A stretch of DNA of 64,000 nucleotides from Amorphophallus konjac (taxonomy: Eukaryota; Streptophyta; Magnoliopsida; Alismatales; Araceae). The position numbers were made by a program, and so were the translations under genes. Where the stretch lies: the NCBI GenBank assembly GCA_022559845.1, contig CM040129.1, positions 62,001-126,000 of the forward strand. Direction: 5' to 3'. Below the pieces are notes generated by a model. That model ran no database searches. It worked only from the letters and a program-made list of their open reading frames with translations, and had not been told where the DNA came from. Positions 1 to 11,047 of this stretch are shown here, piece by piece; position 1 is the stretch's first letter; the number at the start of each line of letters is the position of its first letter.

Positions 1-565
1 CATCCAAGGACGCATGTTTTGAGATAGTGTTCAGTCTCATTGCGCTATCCACCAGAGTTACATGTCTCATCTATCATAAGGATCTGGCAAGTCAAAACTT
101 TTAGTTCGTATGCCACAAAGATTGCCTCATTTTGCAGATTAAAATCGCAATTTCATTTAATATAAGACAGCCGGTCCGCAGGTATTATGCTCGTGCCGGT
201 AAGTCACTGCGTCTAAATGCGTGGTCGTCCTACCCTTTAGCCCACAGGGTGGTTGGTGTTTGGCGTACGGAACCCGCCGGAGGGAGAAAGGGTTGGGAAC
301 CAGGACTGTGGGTGGCATGAAAGAGTGAGGGAACTGGAGACACGGGGAGGTCGGCTTACCTGATCTCAGTGATAGGGATGATGTCATTCTGTGAGAGAGG
401 CCACCCACATCAGCTAAACCGCGACCCCAGAAGTCGGGAGGTTATTGCTCTTTTTTGTCAATAGTTGAGAGAAGTTAAACGCTTATCTAGCAGAGTCACG
501 CGGGCGGATGAAACTTTTATTTATTTACCATCTATACGGGCATCAGAACACATAAGCAGGGAGGG
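1..565 (+). repeat. Direct repeat, copy 1 (partial, cut by window start)
   Basis: This stretch matches 9519-10130 in the same orientation, starting from the first base of the window. Both copies contain the block AGACAGCCGGTCCGCAGG, the phrase GTCACTGCGTCTAAATGCG and the same GGTGGTTGGTGTTTGGCGTA segment, with small indels between copies. No coding sense is evident. Because the other copy follows a possible terminal exon at 9090-9143, I infer that a similar gene unit may end just upstream of the window. Confidence 0.75.
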
Positions 566-799
566 TGAACAGCCGAGCTCTCCCCTTGTCATTTCAGTTT
601 CTTGACCAAATGTTTACACACCACGTAACGCCTCAAACAATCAGATGCTTAATATCAAACAATGCTTTACCACAACAAAATCAACCTCGAGGTTATCACC
701 TGCCTCGTGTCCAACTGTACTGCTGCTGCTCTATGATGATAAGCTAGTTGTGCCCGACTAGTTTTTTTCTTTTTTTTTTCTTCCACTTCTTTTTCGGAA

Positions 800-3745
800 T
801 CAGTAAACCAGCTGTGGCTCAAACTCAGCAAAATCAACAGACCCAGACTCGATTGGGGGCATGAGGTAGGCAGCCACAATCTCAGAAACTAGAGCCGCGA
901 TGAGGGGGACCTTCTTCAAGTTCTTCACCAAGGGAATGTCCTGGCTCTCCCCAACCGCAATCAGCTTCTGGTTGATCTCCACCATGCGATCCAGCTTCCT
1001 CTTGAATTCTGGGTTCTCCACATCCAGCACTGCTGGGAAGATCCTTGCTGTTGTTCGGTTGGTCTGCAAAAGATTCACAACTCAAATGCCGTCTCTTTTA
1101 CTTAAGAATGATTTTTTCCCCATAAAACTTTATACATCTACAAAAATTATCTCCTAAAATCATAATGCCACCAACACTCTACTCAGAGAGAGAGAGAGAG
1201 AATATCATGATTATCTTTCTCTAATATCATGGATACCCCTCGAGTCATATAGTATAGCATGGTTGGCATATACATATATCCCTCAAGTGACATCAAAATT
1301 TTTCTCCTAAGGAGGGTGGGCTGTTCATGATAGTGTAATATTAAGAGAATATTTTCTGTAAATAAAATTTTACAAGGGATATTCTGTGGAAACTCATTTA
1401 AGCATCCAAGACAGCATTTATGAAATAGGTAGAATGTGATCCTAGGTTTTTCCGTTGTCTTCTAACTCCCCATGATGGCCATACTCCGACAAAAATGTAG
1501 TCCAGCATTGTTTCTGTTATCAACTGGGAAAAGACACATCCTTGCTTATACTTGTTGTTACACCAATTGAATGCTGATGAAAACATGGATCAAAAACAAA
1601 GATTGTTTCTAATCCTTACCTCGATGATAACATGCATGTCAAATTCTTTTGTGTTAAGCCCAATGCCTTCATAGAAAGCTGTACGCTGGCAGTCATTGAG
1701 GTACATTGTGACATACACCTGCAAGAGTGAAAGATGAGAAGTCATTTCAGTATTTTAAATAATCAAGTTTAATCAGTTTTTTCGATCAGTATAATTTCCT
1801 TGCCATCATCAGATCCACTCTTATATGCTGAGAATCCTAATAGTAAATTAGTAATATGAAATAAAGAGGAGGATTCAGATCTATATGATAGATGTTCTGA
1901 CACAAATAAGGAAAAATGAGTAGGATTACCGATAGGCAGAAGAATCGTGCCCACAGCTTTGCCTTCCAGTCATTGAGGAACTGTGGCTGGGCCTTCATTA
2001 AAGCAGAGAAGAAATCTCCATGCCTGTTTTCATCTTGACACCAGTTCTCAAAGTACTTAAAGATTGGATAGACTTGGAACTCAGGGTTGGCCTTTAGATG
2101 CCTGTAAATAGTTATGTATCTCCAATACCCAATCTTCTCAGATAAATATGTGGCATAGAAAATGAACTTTGGCTTGAAGAATGTGTATTTCCTGGCCTTT
2201 GTGAGGAAACCCAAGTCCAGTGCCAGGTTGAAATCAGAGAGACCCTTGTTTAGAAACCTGAAAAAAATGGCAAAGGAGCATGAAATGTGAAAGTCTTGTG
2301 AACTTGCTTGCTACTTTATGGAGACCTAGCAAAGTGATTACTGATTCCAGGATTGAAACTAACAGTCAAGCAAATTCGGGAGGATACTTCTAAAGAAAAT
2401 CAACTAGATGCATGAGGCTCAGAATCTTATACGACTCACTCGTGCATCACAAGGAGATAAACATACGCAAGATGAAAATCATAGATTGACCGATGCCGCT
2501 AAACAAAATATGAAACCTCCTATAAATGTCACCAAATGATACATTTTCATATGACCCGTTACAGCCAGTAATGATATGAGGGGCCAATTGGGAGACAGTG
2601 AAAAAGAAGATTTGTCAAATAAACGACACTGCAACTTCCAGATGAAGACACCCAACAACGATTTCTAACAGGTCCAGAGGCATACTCTGATAACTGATGC
2701 CACTATAAGAGCAGTAATCAATCCATCACACCCCATATGAGGTAAAAAGGTCCCAGCGGTCTATCAGGGATGTATACACTTTCCATGCCACACAGCACAG
2801 GAGTCCTTCCGTCCACTGGGAATTCATCCTTTCACACACTCCACCCTCAAGCCGAGGGCACTGTGACAACCAGGGTAAACCCCTTTGTAATCCAATATTC
2901 AGGACCGACATACAATGGCATGCATATGGGGAAAAAAATCGATGAGATACAAGAAAGTCTATTCACAAACATTTACATACCCAGCATGCCTTGCTTCATC
3001 CCTTGACATGAGAGAGAAGATCTCAGCCACCACAGGATTGGTTTTCTGTGAGAGAGTGACGGCATTCAACAGGAATTAGTAAACTTGTGTGCTTCCAACC
3101 ACATTGTGTTTTGCAGAAAAGCATATGGTGAAGAACACACACACATATATATCTATTTCAGAAATTCCCTCAAGCAATCTTATCGTGCACACTTGATGGC
3201 TCCTGCTATGCTGCAAAATTTGAGGAATGCTGCTATACTAATTATAGTCTGCACGGACGGCTCTACATTACCTTAAGCCTCCTTCCGAGCTCCTTGTAGA
3301 GGAGGAACCCGGAGAACTCGGCTGTGCAGGAGCGCTCCAGGAACTCGACGAAGATCTGCCGGAGGGGCCCCTGCAACTTGTCGGCCGCCTCCTTGAACTC
3401 GGGGTTGCGCACGAAGTGGGTCTGGTTGTAGTCCGTCTTGAACTCGTTGAGCAGCGCCTCGAACTCCGCCTGGTTCAGGTTCTTGTTGATCTCCGTGTTG
3501 AACAGCTGCTCCATCTCGTCGAAGTCCGTCGTGTAGAACCGCGGCGTCAGCAGCGTCTCCTTGATCTGGGTGTTCTTTGGTTTCTTCGGCCTCGCCGCCG
3601 CCGCGGCGGGAGGCGGTGGTGGCGCCGCTGTCGACATCCGCACCACGAGGGAGGCGCCCCTCCGGGCCCCGGTGGAGGGCCGCGCGAACTTGTAGCTAAT
3701 GGGTTTGACGAGGGCCAACTCTGCCGCCGCCGTCGCTGCCGCCAT
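800..3745 (-). CDS. CRD1: Magnesium-protoporphyrin IX monomethyl ester oxidative cyclase, diiron subunit, chloroplast precursor
   Basis: The aerobic cyclase (AcsF/CHL27/CRD1 family) forms the isocyclic ring of protochlorophyllide in chloroplast membranes. Five exons read on the minus strand: 3745-3272, 3045-2981, 2257-1930, 1718-1620 and 1063-800. All introns are GT..AG, and the joined frame gives 409 codons plus stop, the family's usual length. The start is the first ATG at 3745 ([14 protein letters not shown]); the frame stays open upstream but only with a GTG. Residues 1 to about 45 are Ala/Ser/Arg-rich, as in a transit peptide. The conserved core begins near [19 protein letters not shown]. 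Two E-x-x-H diiron motifs are visible: DEARH (E175, H178, exon 2) and DENRH (E256, H259, exon 3). The protein ends [15 protein letters not shown]. Exon 1 is much more GC-rich than exons 2-5, a monocot-like gradient. No disruption is seen, so the gene looks functional. Confidence 0.96.
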
Positions 3746-3938
3746 ATTGCTCCCCAGCAAGCCGAGCAGCACCCCCTACCCACTTCTTCCTCTGAGCTTG
3801 TGGGGGGAGCCCTGCTCCCAAGTCGGGACCTTTAAAACAGCAGGCCAACTGGGTACGGAGGAGAGGGAACGGGAAGGCTGTGGTGGCGTGGGAGGAAGAA
3901 GATATGGCGACTGTGTGAGAAGTGGTGGCGGTGGTGGT

Positions 3939-3953
3939 GGGGGGGGGGGGGGG
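3939..3953. repeat. Poly-G run upstream of CRD1
   Basis: At least 15 consecutive G residues lie about 200 bp upstream of the CRD1 start codon, preceded by a GGT repeat. A second G run lies at about 4108-4121. Such runs are length-variable and can form quadruplexes; no function is shown by the sequence. Confidence 0.8.
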
Positions 3954-4559
3954 AGAAATATCCACTGGAGAGACTGGATTGCGTCTCATCCACAGAAATC
4001 TGCAGGTTTGAACCAGGATTGGCCGAGTGTCGGGATCCTTGTCTTCTTCCCTCCTCGAAGGGATCCGGACCAGCGGCCCTGGATTTCGCTGCTGCCACAA
4101 AGGTTGTGGGGGGGGGGGGGGTGTGCATGCGTGAGGAGAGGAGTGCTGCCTTACTTCGCTTCGTCCAAACCGGGTGGTTCTTGTGGATCGTGGTGGTGGT
4201 ACCGGTGGCTTTCCCTTTCTTCTGGGGGTGTGAATCCAGGGGCAGAAAAGGGATCGGCAGTTCTGCGATTGTTTGTGGCTGGGAATGCAGGGTTGAGGGG
4301 GGAGGTACATGATTTTTAATATTTAGGGGTGTCAATGGATGTGTCGGATCCGATGATCCGATTCGAATCCGAAAAGAAATGGATTCGAAGCAGGTCTGTG
4401 CATCCGAGACGTTGCACTTCCGTGGATCCGGGGCGGCGTTTTTTTGATTCGAAATGTCTCCACTCGGACCGGGTTTCGGGGCGCCATAAAACCCTATCTT
4501 TCGGGGCGAGCGAATCCCTAGCGCCCGTCGCGATGCGGCTTCGTTCTCGGCTGCTACCA

Positions 4560-4885
4560 TCTCCACCTCGCTCCTCTCGCTAGGGTTCCAGGCTTCCAGC
4601 GGCAGCATTTCACAACGTCGATCTCGCCCGCGACAGCGACGACACCACGCTCTCCTTTGGCTCCTCTCTCTAGGGTTGTAGCAGTGACAGCATTTCACGA
4701 CGGCGATCTCCTCGGCCACCTTCGACGGCGACGGCACCACGCTCTTCTTCGGCTCCACTCTCTAGGGTTTTAGCAGCGACAGCATCTCACGACGGCATTC
4801 TCCTTGGCCACCGGCGACGGCGATGGTGACGTTCTCTGCGATTGGCCTTCTCGGAACCCCTCTCTGCGTCTCTAGGGTTTATCCA
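4560..4885 (+). repeat. Tandem repeat of about 90-110 bp carrying telo-box motifs
   Basis: Three to four degenerate units each end in CTAGGGTT (about 4579, 4671, 4760 and 4870) and carry the shared phrases CAGCATTTCACRACG and CGGCGATCTC. On the minus strand the shared motif reads AACCCTAG, the plant telo-box often found near transcription starts of ribosomal and growth genes. The tract lies in the GC-rich region upstream of CRD1. It could be a promoter or 5' UTR of a plus-strand transcript. Short ATG frames inside it (for example 4823-4924, 33 codons) are not convincing proteins. Confidence 0.6.
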
Positions 4886-5129
4886 TCGGCGGCGATCTCA
4901 GAGAAGACAACTCGATATCTTTGAGGCCACCTGCGGCGGCGACAGTCAAGGCTATCGCGGTGTGCCGTATGTTGATCCCTCTCTGACTCTCACTCCCGCT
5001 CGTTCACGCTCTCTCTCTCTCTCTCTCGTACGCGCACGCGCTTTTAAGGAGAAAAGCTGGTTTTTGGGAGGTCTTTGTCCTCTGTTTTTTTTCCAAGAGA
5101 AAAAAAGAAAGCAAAGAGGTGGGCTTTAC

Positions 5130-5200
5130 ATAGATCCATGTCTTTTTTATTTCCCGAGTGATCAGAATATAGATCCATGTCTTTTTTATTTCCCGAGTTC
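5130..5200 (+). repeat. Two direct copies of a 30-bp unit
   Basis: The unit starting ATAGATCCATGTCTTTTTT and ending CCCGAGT occurs twice, about 41 bp apart. It is a local duplication with no visible coding or regulatory meaning. Confidence 0.8.
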
Positions 5201-5209
5201 TTGATTTCA

Positions 5210-7156
5210 TCTCCTTTTTTCCAAATTTTTGTGCTTTTCTTATTTTTCAAGTGCCTAGAGTATTTATTTGGGTTACTGCAGCTTTTTTGGTTGCAATTTA
5301 GTCTGTATGATGCTTGTTGTAGCATTTGTAACAAGATTTTTCTTCATCTGTAGCTGTTTTTATTTAGATGGCTACATGGATATTATCTACTTACTTGTAC
5401 CATTTATATGGGCATATGATTAGTTAATCCTATTCTTTTCATTTGATTATTGATGATGTGGAAGAGACACTAGGCGCTGTAAGACTGAAAGGACTAATAA
5501 GAATAGAAGTCTTCTTTATCGATTTATTATGACTCCATGTTGATCTATATTAATTGCCTTAGTCGGACCCGTTTACGATAGTCGCTCCGCATCAGAAGAC
5601 CCAACAGGTTTGAATCTTTCTCTACATCTGCTGTTTGCACTTCTGGTCTGTAAAAGGAATCCAGAACCAAGTTAAGTGGACTTGTTACAGCTTGTATTGA
5701 AGTGCGCCACATATTTGCTGGACACGGAGCTTGTGCTTTTTGCTGCTAGACCCCATTCTATTTCTTCCTGGTTGTATCTTGTATGCCTGAAAGATTTTAC
5801 GTTGGTGTGCATTCCTTTCCTTCTCTCAAAATGGCTGGTTGTGTTCCTTCTAAGGCGGATGATTTAACATGAGAAGATGATATACATCATCTATACGTGG
5901 ACTAGCAAGCAAACATAGTAATATGTTCTGTATTCAGTAATATTCCAGCAAGGCCTAGAGACTAGGAACATAAAATTGTCTTCCTTCCTCCTAGCCAAAG
6001 ACAGGGAAAAAAGTCTTAGATTAACGAAGACGACTTTGACTTTAGGTTCACTGCTAGACCTTACATAATTTTTTATAAACATAAAAAAGTTGGACAAAAT
6101 TTCAATCCAGATTGCTGAGAGAAAACTATTTTGATGACATGCACATATTGCTAAAAAATCTTTGCTATTTGAAAAAACCTCAAAATCAAGCTAACAAGAG
6201 TATGCTTATCAAACCTATCTTGGCCAAGATGAGTAATATGGCTGTTTACCACCTTGTTCAGTCTTAGAACATGGCAATCTATACCAGAACAATAAGCAGT
6301 TTATCATTGTGAAATTACTTGTGGTTTCCTGAATGTCATTTCACCTTCCACGAGGAAAAAGTGTCTTTTTACCCTAAGAATCACATCTCTTTGTCCCAAA
6401 CAATAATAATGAAGATTCAATAATGACTTTTTATCTTGAGGAACTGAGAATATCTGATGTGTGAAATGTCTGAGATCAATTGTACTGAGGAAGTCAGAAT
6501 TCATGGTGATACTGAAGATGTACTCAAGTTCCATAATCAGCTGATGTCAAGTGATTTGAGCAGTGATTTTTAAATGGTTAACTGGTTGTTGGATTTTTGT
6601 GGTTGATTACCTAATTTCTGAGACCATAAAACTTTGAAGTGATGAAAATGCTTGGGTTGTTTGAAGTGCTGAAAATGCTTGGGCAACTTTGAAACATGTT
6701 TCAAAGTTCTTCAAATGGTCTGAAATGTGACTGTGGAGAAGATTATTGTGTCAAATGACCATTATTTAGTACTCCTGAAATTTTCATTTGGCTCCGTTGA
6801 TCAGTTAGCCTAGTTTGAGGATATCTTGAATCATACCCATAGCTTGGTTACTTACATGGACATCTGGGCATAATTTCTTATAAACCTTCTATCAGTGATT
6901 AGAATACGAATCAGTTTCACCATCTTTCTGGAGACATGATGTGTGTGCAACTGAAATTAGTAATTTATGTGGAATTAGGAATTGCTTCTGAAAAGGATTG
7001 GACAATGCCCTGTAGGTCAGCAGTTCTATCATTCTATGTGAGAAATGAGACTGTATAATATTTATTTTATACCAGATAAAGTATAAAGGGTCAGATATTG
7101 TCGTCTAATCAACTTTTAAATGAATTCATCTTTTATCAGCAAAATATATCATCTAA
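5210..7156. other. Non-coding AT-rich stretch, no gene recognised
   Basis: Only short frames are present. A 45-bp open segment at about 5564-5608 is flanked by a plausible acceptor (TTGCCTTAG) and donor (CAG/GTTTGA). It could be an exon of an unidentified plus-strand gene, but I cannot assign a product. Confidence 0.4.
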
Positions 7157-8115
7157 TGTTTCTTTTATAAGAAACAATTGAAAGAGGAGAAAAAGCGCAG
7201 AAAGCTTTTGAAGAAAATGGCAGAGGCAGCTAAGGATGTACCAGATGGTTACAATAATGAGAACCTTGAAGATGAAAGCAGTGGTCCAGCTTCTGTGCCT
7301 GTTCCTATGGCAGACTTGGTGCTGCCCGCATCTTTTGATTCTGATTATCCCAGCCATCGTTACCGTTTCCTGGATTCCTCTAGTCCATGGATTGTAAGAC
7401 CTGTGCTAGAAACACGGGGGTGGGATCATGATGTTGGATATGAGGGCCTTAATGTTGAGAGGATGTTTGTAGTCGAGGAGAAGGTTCCAATATCTGTTTC
7501 TGGCCAGCTTACAAAGGATAAGAAGGAATGCACTCTCCAAATGGAAATGGCAAGCTCGATCAAGCACGGGGAAGGGGAAGCTACTTCATTAGGACTGGAC
7601 ATGCAGACTGTTGGAAAAGGATTTGGCATATACATTACGTGGAGAAACAAGGTTTAACAATTTCAGGTGCAATAACACTGCAGCAGGTGTTTCTGTTACC
7701 CTCCTTGGAGATTCATTGTCAGCTGGGCTGAAGATTGAAGACAAACTGATCCTTAATAAAAGGCTCAGAATAGTCATGAATGGTGGTGCCATGACTGGTC
7801 GAGGTGACATAGCCTATGGAGGCCGTCTAGAGGCCATTCTAAGAGACAAGGACTATCGTCCGAACATTCCCAACTCTGGCATTATCTGTTGTAGACTGGC
7901 ATGGGGATCTTGCTATTGGTTGTAATCTCCAATCGCAGGTCCCCATTGGGCGCCATACTAATCTGATTGGTCATGCCAATTTAAACAACATAGGAACAGG
8001 GCAAGTTGGCATCCGCATCAACAGCTCAGAACATCTTCAGTTAGCTTTGGTTGCCCTCTGGCCTGTATTGAGAAATATTCTGAGAATGTTTTCTGGTTCT
8101 TTGCAATCCACATAG
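7157..8115 (+). pseudogene. Toc159/Toc132/Toc120-type chloroplast import receptor, M-domain pseudogene fragment
   Basis: The three reading frames used in succession resemble the membrane-anchoring M domain of the Toc159 receptor family, which recognises preproteins at the chloroplast outer envelope. Frame 1 (7157 to about 7618) covers a charged helix (KEEKKRRKLLKKMAEAAKD) and the block RPVLETRGWDHDVGYEGLN. An extra G near 7617-7620 shifts the reading to the frame of LAYTLRGETRFNNF. A second shift near 7875-7885 moves to the frame of VVDWHGDLAIGCN, ending at a TAG near 8113-8115. No GTPase domain or acidic domain is seen upstream. The piece begins right after an acceptor-like TTTTATAAG, so it may be one exon of a decayed copy or a partial duplicate. 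Two frameshifts make a functional product unlikely. Confidence 0.85.
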
Positions 8116-9080
8116 CTGGCTACCGTGATCAATGTGAGAATGGGGACTTTCTAGCTGGAAGAAGAATGATAGTTATCAACCTTCATATGAGCCGGTAGTA
8201 AAGAAACTGAGATTTGGAATTCACCACGGAGAGAATTCAATATAAGGGAAGACACTTGTTGGGAGGGTGATCTAAATCAATCCTTTAAATTTACTTGACT
8301 GCCTTGTATCATCCCAGCTGGGTCATGATTCATGAATACAATTCTTCTGTTTTCGTTTTTCTATTTTCAAGTTAGGAGCTTGAGTGGAGAAAGGTTTGAT
8401 TGTTAAAGTATGAAATGGCCAAGGTACATTTTCTGGTTGGAGAAATGGGCAGGATATTTTTATATTAAAGGTAAGCTCCATGTTCTCTTGCATCTGCAGG
8501 AAGATTGCTCTTTTGAAATGTTTGAAAGTGGGATAGGATTAGTTGCAGTTTCAAATTTTCATGAAACGGTACAGTATAAACTCACGCTGGCATGTCTCCT
8601 TTGTCTACGCACACAGACAATTCTGTTTGATCTTTTCTTGATGCAGTTGTGTTTCACAGGATATGTGAGCCCAAGAAAATTGTGGTTGCATTCTTCTGTC
8701 GAGGGGACGTCTGCTTGTTTGGAAATCAAAATGCAGCTTACATCAACAGTTCAACATGTTCTTTTTCTTTGAATTTCTCAAAAGTTCATGTCAAACCATG
8801 TTGTCAGTCTCAACACAACTGATTAATAAAGTGCTTTATTCATTTTGTGGAGAACCGGGAGTCTAGTGTGAAGACTATTTTTCAAGTGCTGTCGAAATTG
8901 GAATGGTTCATCATAGACACCATAGTCGAGTCTCAAATTGTACTTCGTTCAAAACACATTTTACCAGTGACCGTACAATGTACACTAGATGGCCTTGCAC
9001 AACAGCAAACAATCTATAATTTGTTCCGAAGCTCAGAATGTGCATTACTTCAATTCTTACAAATAAAATTTTATCTTCTT
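8116..9080 (+). other. Non-coding flank with possible exon-like segments
   Basis: A segment at about 8502-8570 sits between a good acceptor (TTGCATCTGCAG) and a GTACAG donor and is open (EDCSFEMFESGIGLVAVSNF). Further downstream no continuous gene could be joined. I treat this as an unresolved transcribed or decayed region. Confidence 0.3.
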
Positions 9081-9088
9081 TGTGCAGG

Positions 9089-9143
9089 AACTGTTGTTTT
9101 CCTACAACATAGCTGTGGATAGGTCAGATGAAATGAGGAAAAC
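9089..9143 (+). other. Possible terminal exon of an unidentified gene
   Basis: After a pyrimidine-rich acceptor ending in TTTGTGCAG, an open segment encodes a short basic peptide starting ELLFSYNIAVDRSDEM. The same frame stays open to a TGA at about 9198-9200, so the exon may extend beyond the listed end. I do not recognise the family. The sequence is followed by the direct repeat at 9519, whose other copy starts the window. Confidence 0.25.
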
Positions 9144-9518
9144 GCTGAAGAGATCCGCTGCGAGTGTCGGCCTTCGGCTTCCCGATGTTTGCCGGCCTTG
9201 AAATATTAGGATAATCTTTTCTGCGTGGCTGAAGATACAAGCATGTTACACGCAGAACCCATGTTGCTTGTAGGTGTCATTCCTTTTTTCCCCCCCGGCG
9301 AATGTTCTCCAGATATGCACTCTTCGCGCTTCACTTTGGAATAACATTATCCGAAATTGATTGGATAAGGCGTATGATTGTTTGCTTGAGAGAAACATGG
9401 CCAAAGTTTTGAAGGAGAAACAGGCCTCTTTCATCAAATGATGTGGTTTTGTGCGGTTTCTGATGATGTTTGGGGCTCTTGTCCCGACATTTTTGTTTTG
9501 TTTTACTTTGTTTTTGGA

Positions 9519-10130
9519 CATGCAAGGGCACATGTTTTGAGATTGTGTTCAGTCTCATTGCGCAATCCACCAGAGTTACGTGTCTCATCTATCAGAAGGA
9601 TCTGCTAAGTCAAACTTTTATTAGTTCATGTGCCATAAAGATTGTTCTTTCTGCAGATTAAATCGCAATTTCAGTTAATACAAGACAGCCGGTCCGCAGG
9701 TACACTGGGGCCGGCAAGTCACTGCGTCTAAATGCGTCTTCTACCGGACATGGTCGTCCTACCGTTTAGCCCATAGGGTGGTTGGTGTTTGGCGTAGGAA
9801 ACACGCCTGAGGGAGAAAAGGGTGGTTGGGAACCAGGACTGTGGGTGGCACGAAGGAATGAGAGAACGGGAGAGATGGGGGGTGGGGGTCGGCCTACCTG
9901 ATCTCAGTGATGGGGATAGATGTCATTATGTGAGATCCACCCAAATCAGCTAAACCGCGACACCAGAACTAAGTTGGGAGGTTATTGCTCCTGTCAAAAG
10001 TCAAGAGAAGTTAAACGCTTATTATCTAGCAGACAGAGTCACGTGGGCGGATGAAACTTTTATCATCTTATATGGATAACAGGGCACTATGAAGCGAGCA
10101 TGATTGTTCACCTAAGTATGGAGGAGGGTA
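9519..10130 (+). repeat. Direct repeat, copy 2
   Basis: Copy of 1-565 in the same orientation with scattered substitutions and small indels. Similarity fades at about 10130, where the retroelement-derived sequence begins. The 9.5-kb spacing suggests an old tandem segmental duplication with CRD1 and the Toc fragment between the copies. Confidence 0.75.
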
Positions 10131-10139
10131 AACGGGAAG

Positions 10140-11035
10140 AACTCCGCGCTCGATCTGACCTCGAATCTCGTGTACATTGAAAACAACATCATCCAGCATC
10201 AAGAAAAATCATCGCTCCCGTCAGGTCAGCATCTCTGACACACTTGGCGAGTATCATGTCAGACCACGATCACAGTATCTCGATGCATCACCACTGTAAT
10301 TCCTCAAACTGCAACACATCACGTTAAGAGTCGCAACATGAGCCATAATGACAACCGTTGACGCTCATCCTCGAGTCCCGAACTCACCGTGGAACTTTCA
10401 CATCTCAAGCCAACTCCAGGGTAAACACAACCCATCCACGGACAGAAGTGCAGGAGCAAAGACTTATCGGGACATCTCTGTCAAATCCTGCCTCAAAATC
10501 CGCAAGACAATCAGGACCGACACGTCACTTCTGATGTCACAGAGCACGACATGAACATCAGGCTCGACGAAACATCAGTTCACCGAGAAGATATTCCGCT
10601 CACCCGAGCACACTTCTTGATCAGAACACCTCAGGAGCTGGACAAACCTCAAGCTGGAGTGGCCAGAACCGACAACAGCTCCCGCGAAGGACGCTCATGG
10701 CCACTTAACCACGGACAATCCTCTCCAGCCACCTGACCATGCTGCAGGTTCCTCGAACGTAGCACCGCGAGCTCACGCCTGCCAGCAACCTCTGCCCAAC
10801 GCAACACAACCAGGGCCACCACCGATGAGGGAGAAGGCTCTCGACCTCGATCCTTAAACCCCATGTTGGCACGAAAGCCGCGGACATCAACCACCTTCAC
10901 AGCGCACTCAAGCTCTCAAGCGAGAAACTAGGCGGAAAGCGAACACAAAACCCTATGCCAGCTGTCGACTATATTGGACCTCATGGACTCTGATCACTGC
11001 AATATTTTGAATTCCTATGTACGTCCATAACCACC
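10140..11035 (-). mobile_element. 5' leader fragment of LTR retroelement (internal region, truncated)
   Basis: This is the sequence downstream, on the minus strand, of the primer-binding site at 11036-11047. It has no long ORF and no gag, RT or integrase motif. The internal region stops at about 10.14 kb against host repeat sequence, and no second LTR is present. The element is therefore a 5' LTR plus about 0.9 kb of leader. Confidence 0.6.
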
Positions 11036-11047
11036 GCTCTGATACCA
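11036..11047 (-). promoter_or_regulatory. Retroelement primer-binding site (initiator Met-tRNA type)
   Basis: On the minus strand this reads TGGTATCAGAGC, the usual plant initiator-Met-tRNA PBS. It lies 2 nt inside the LTR boundary at 11050 and fixes the element's orientation as minus. Confidence 0.9.

Noticed and set aside
3699..4758. Long overlapping frames on both strands upstream of CRD1
   Set aside because: GC-rich low-complexity sequence with G runs; the frames lack domains and overlap the CRD1 5' end.
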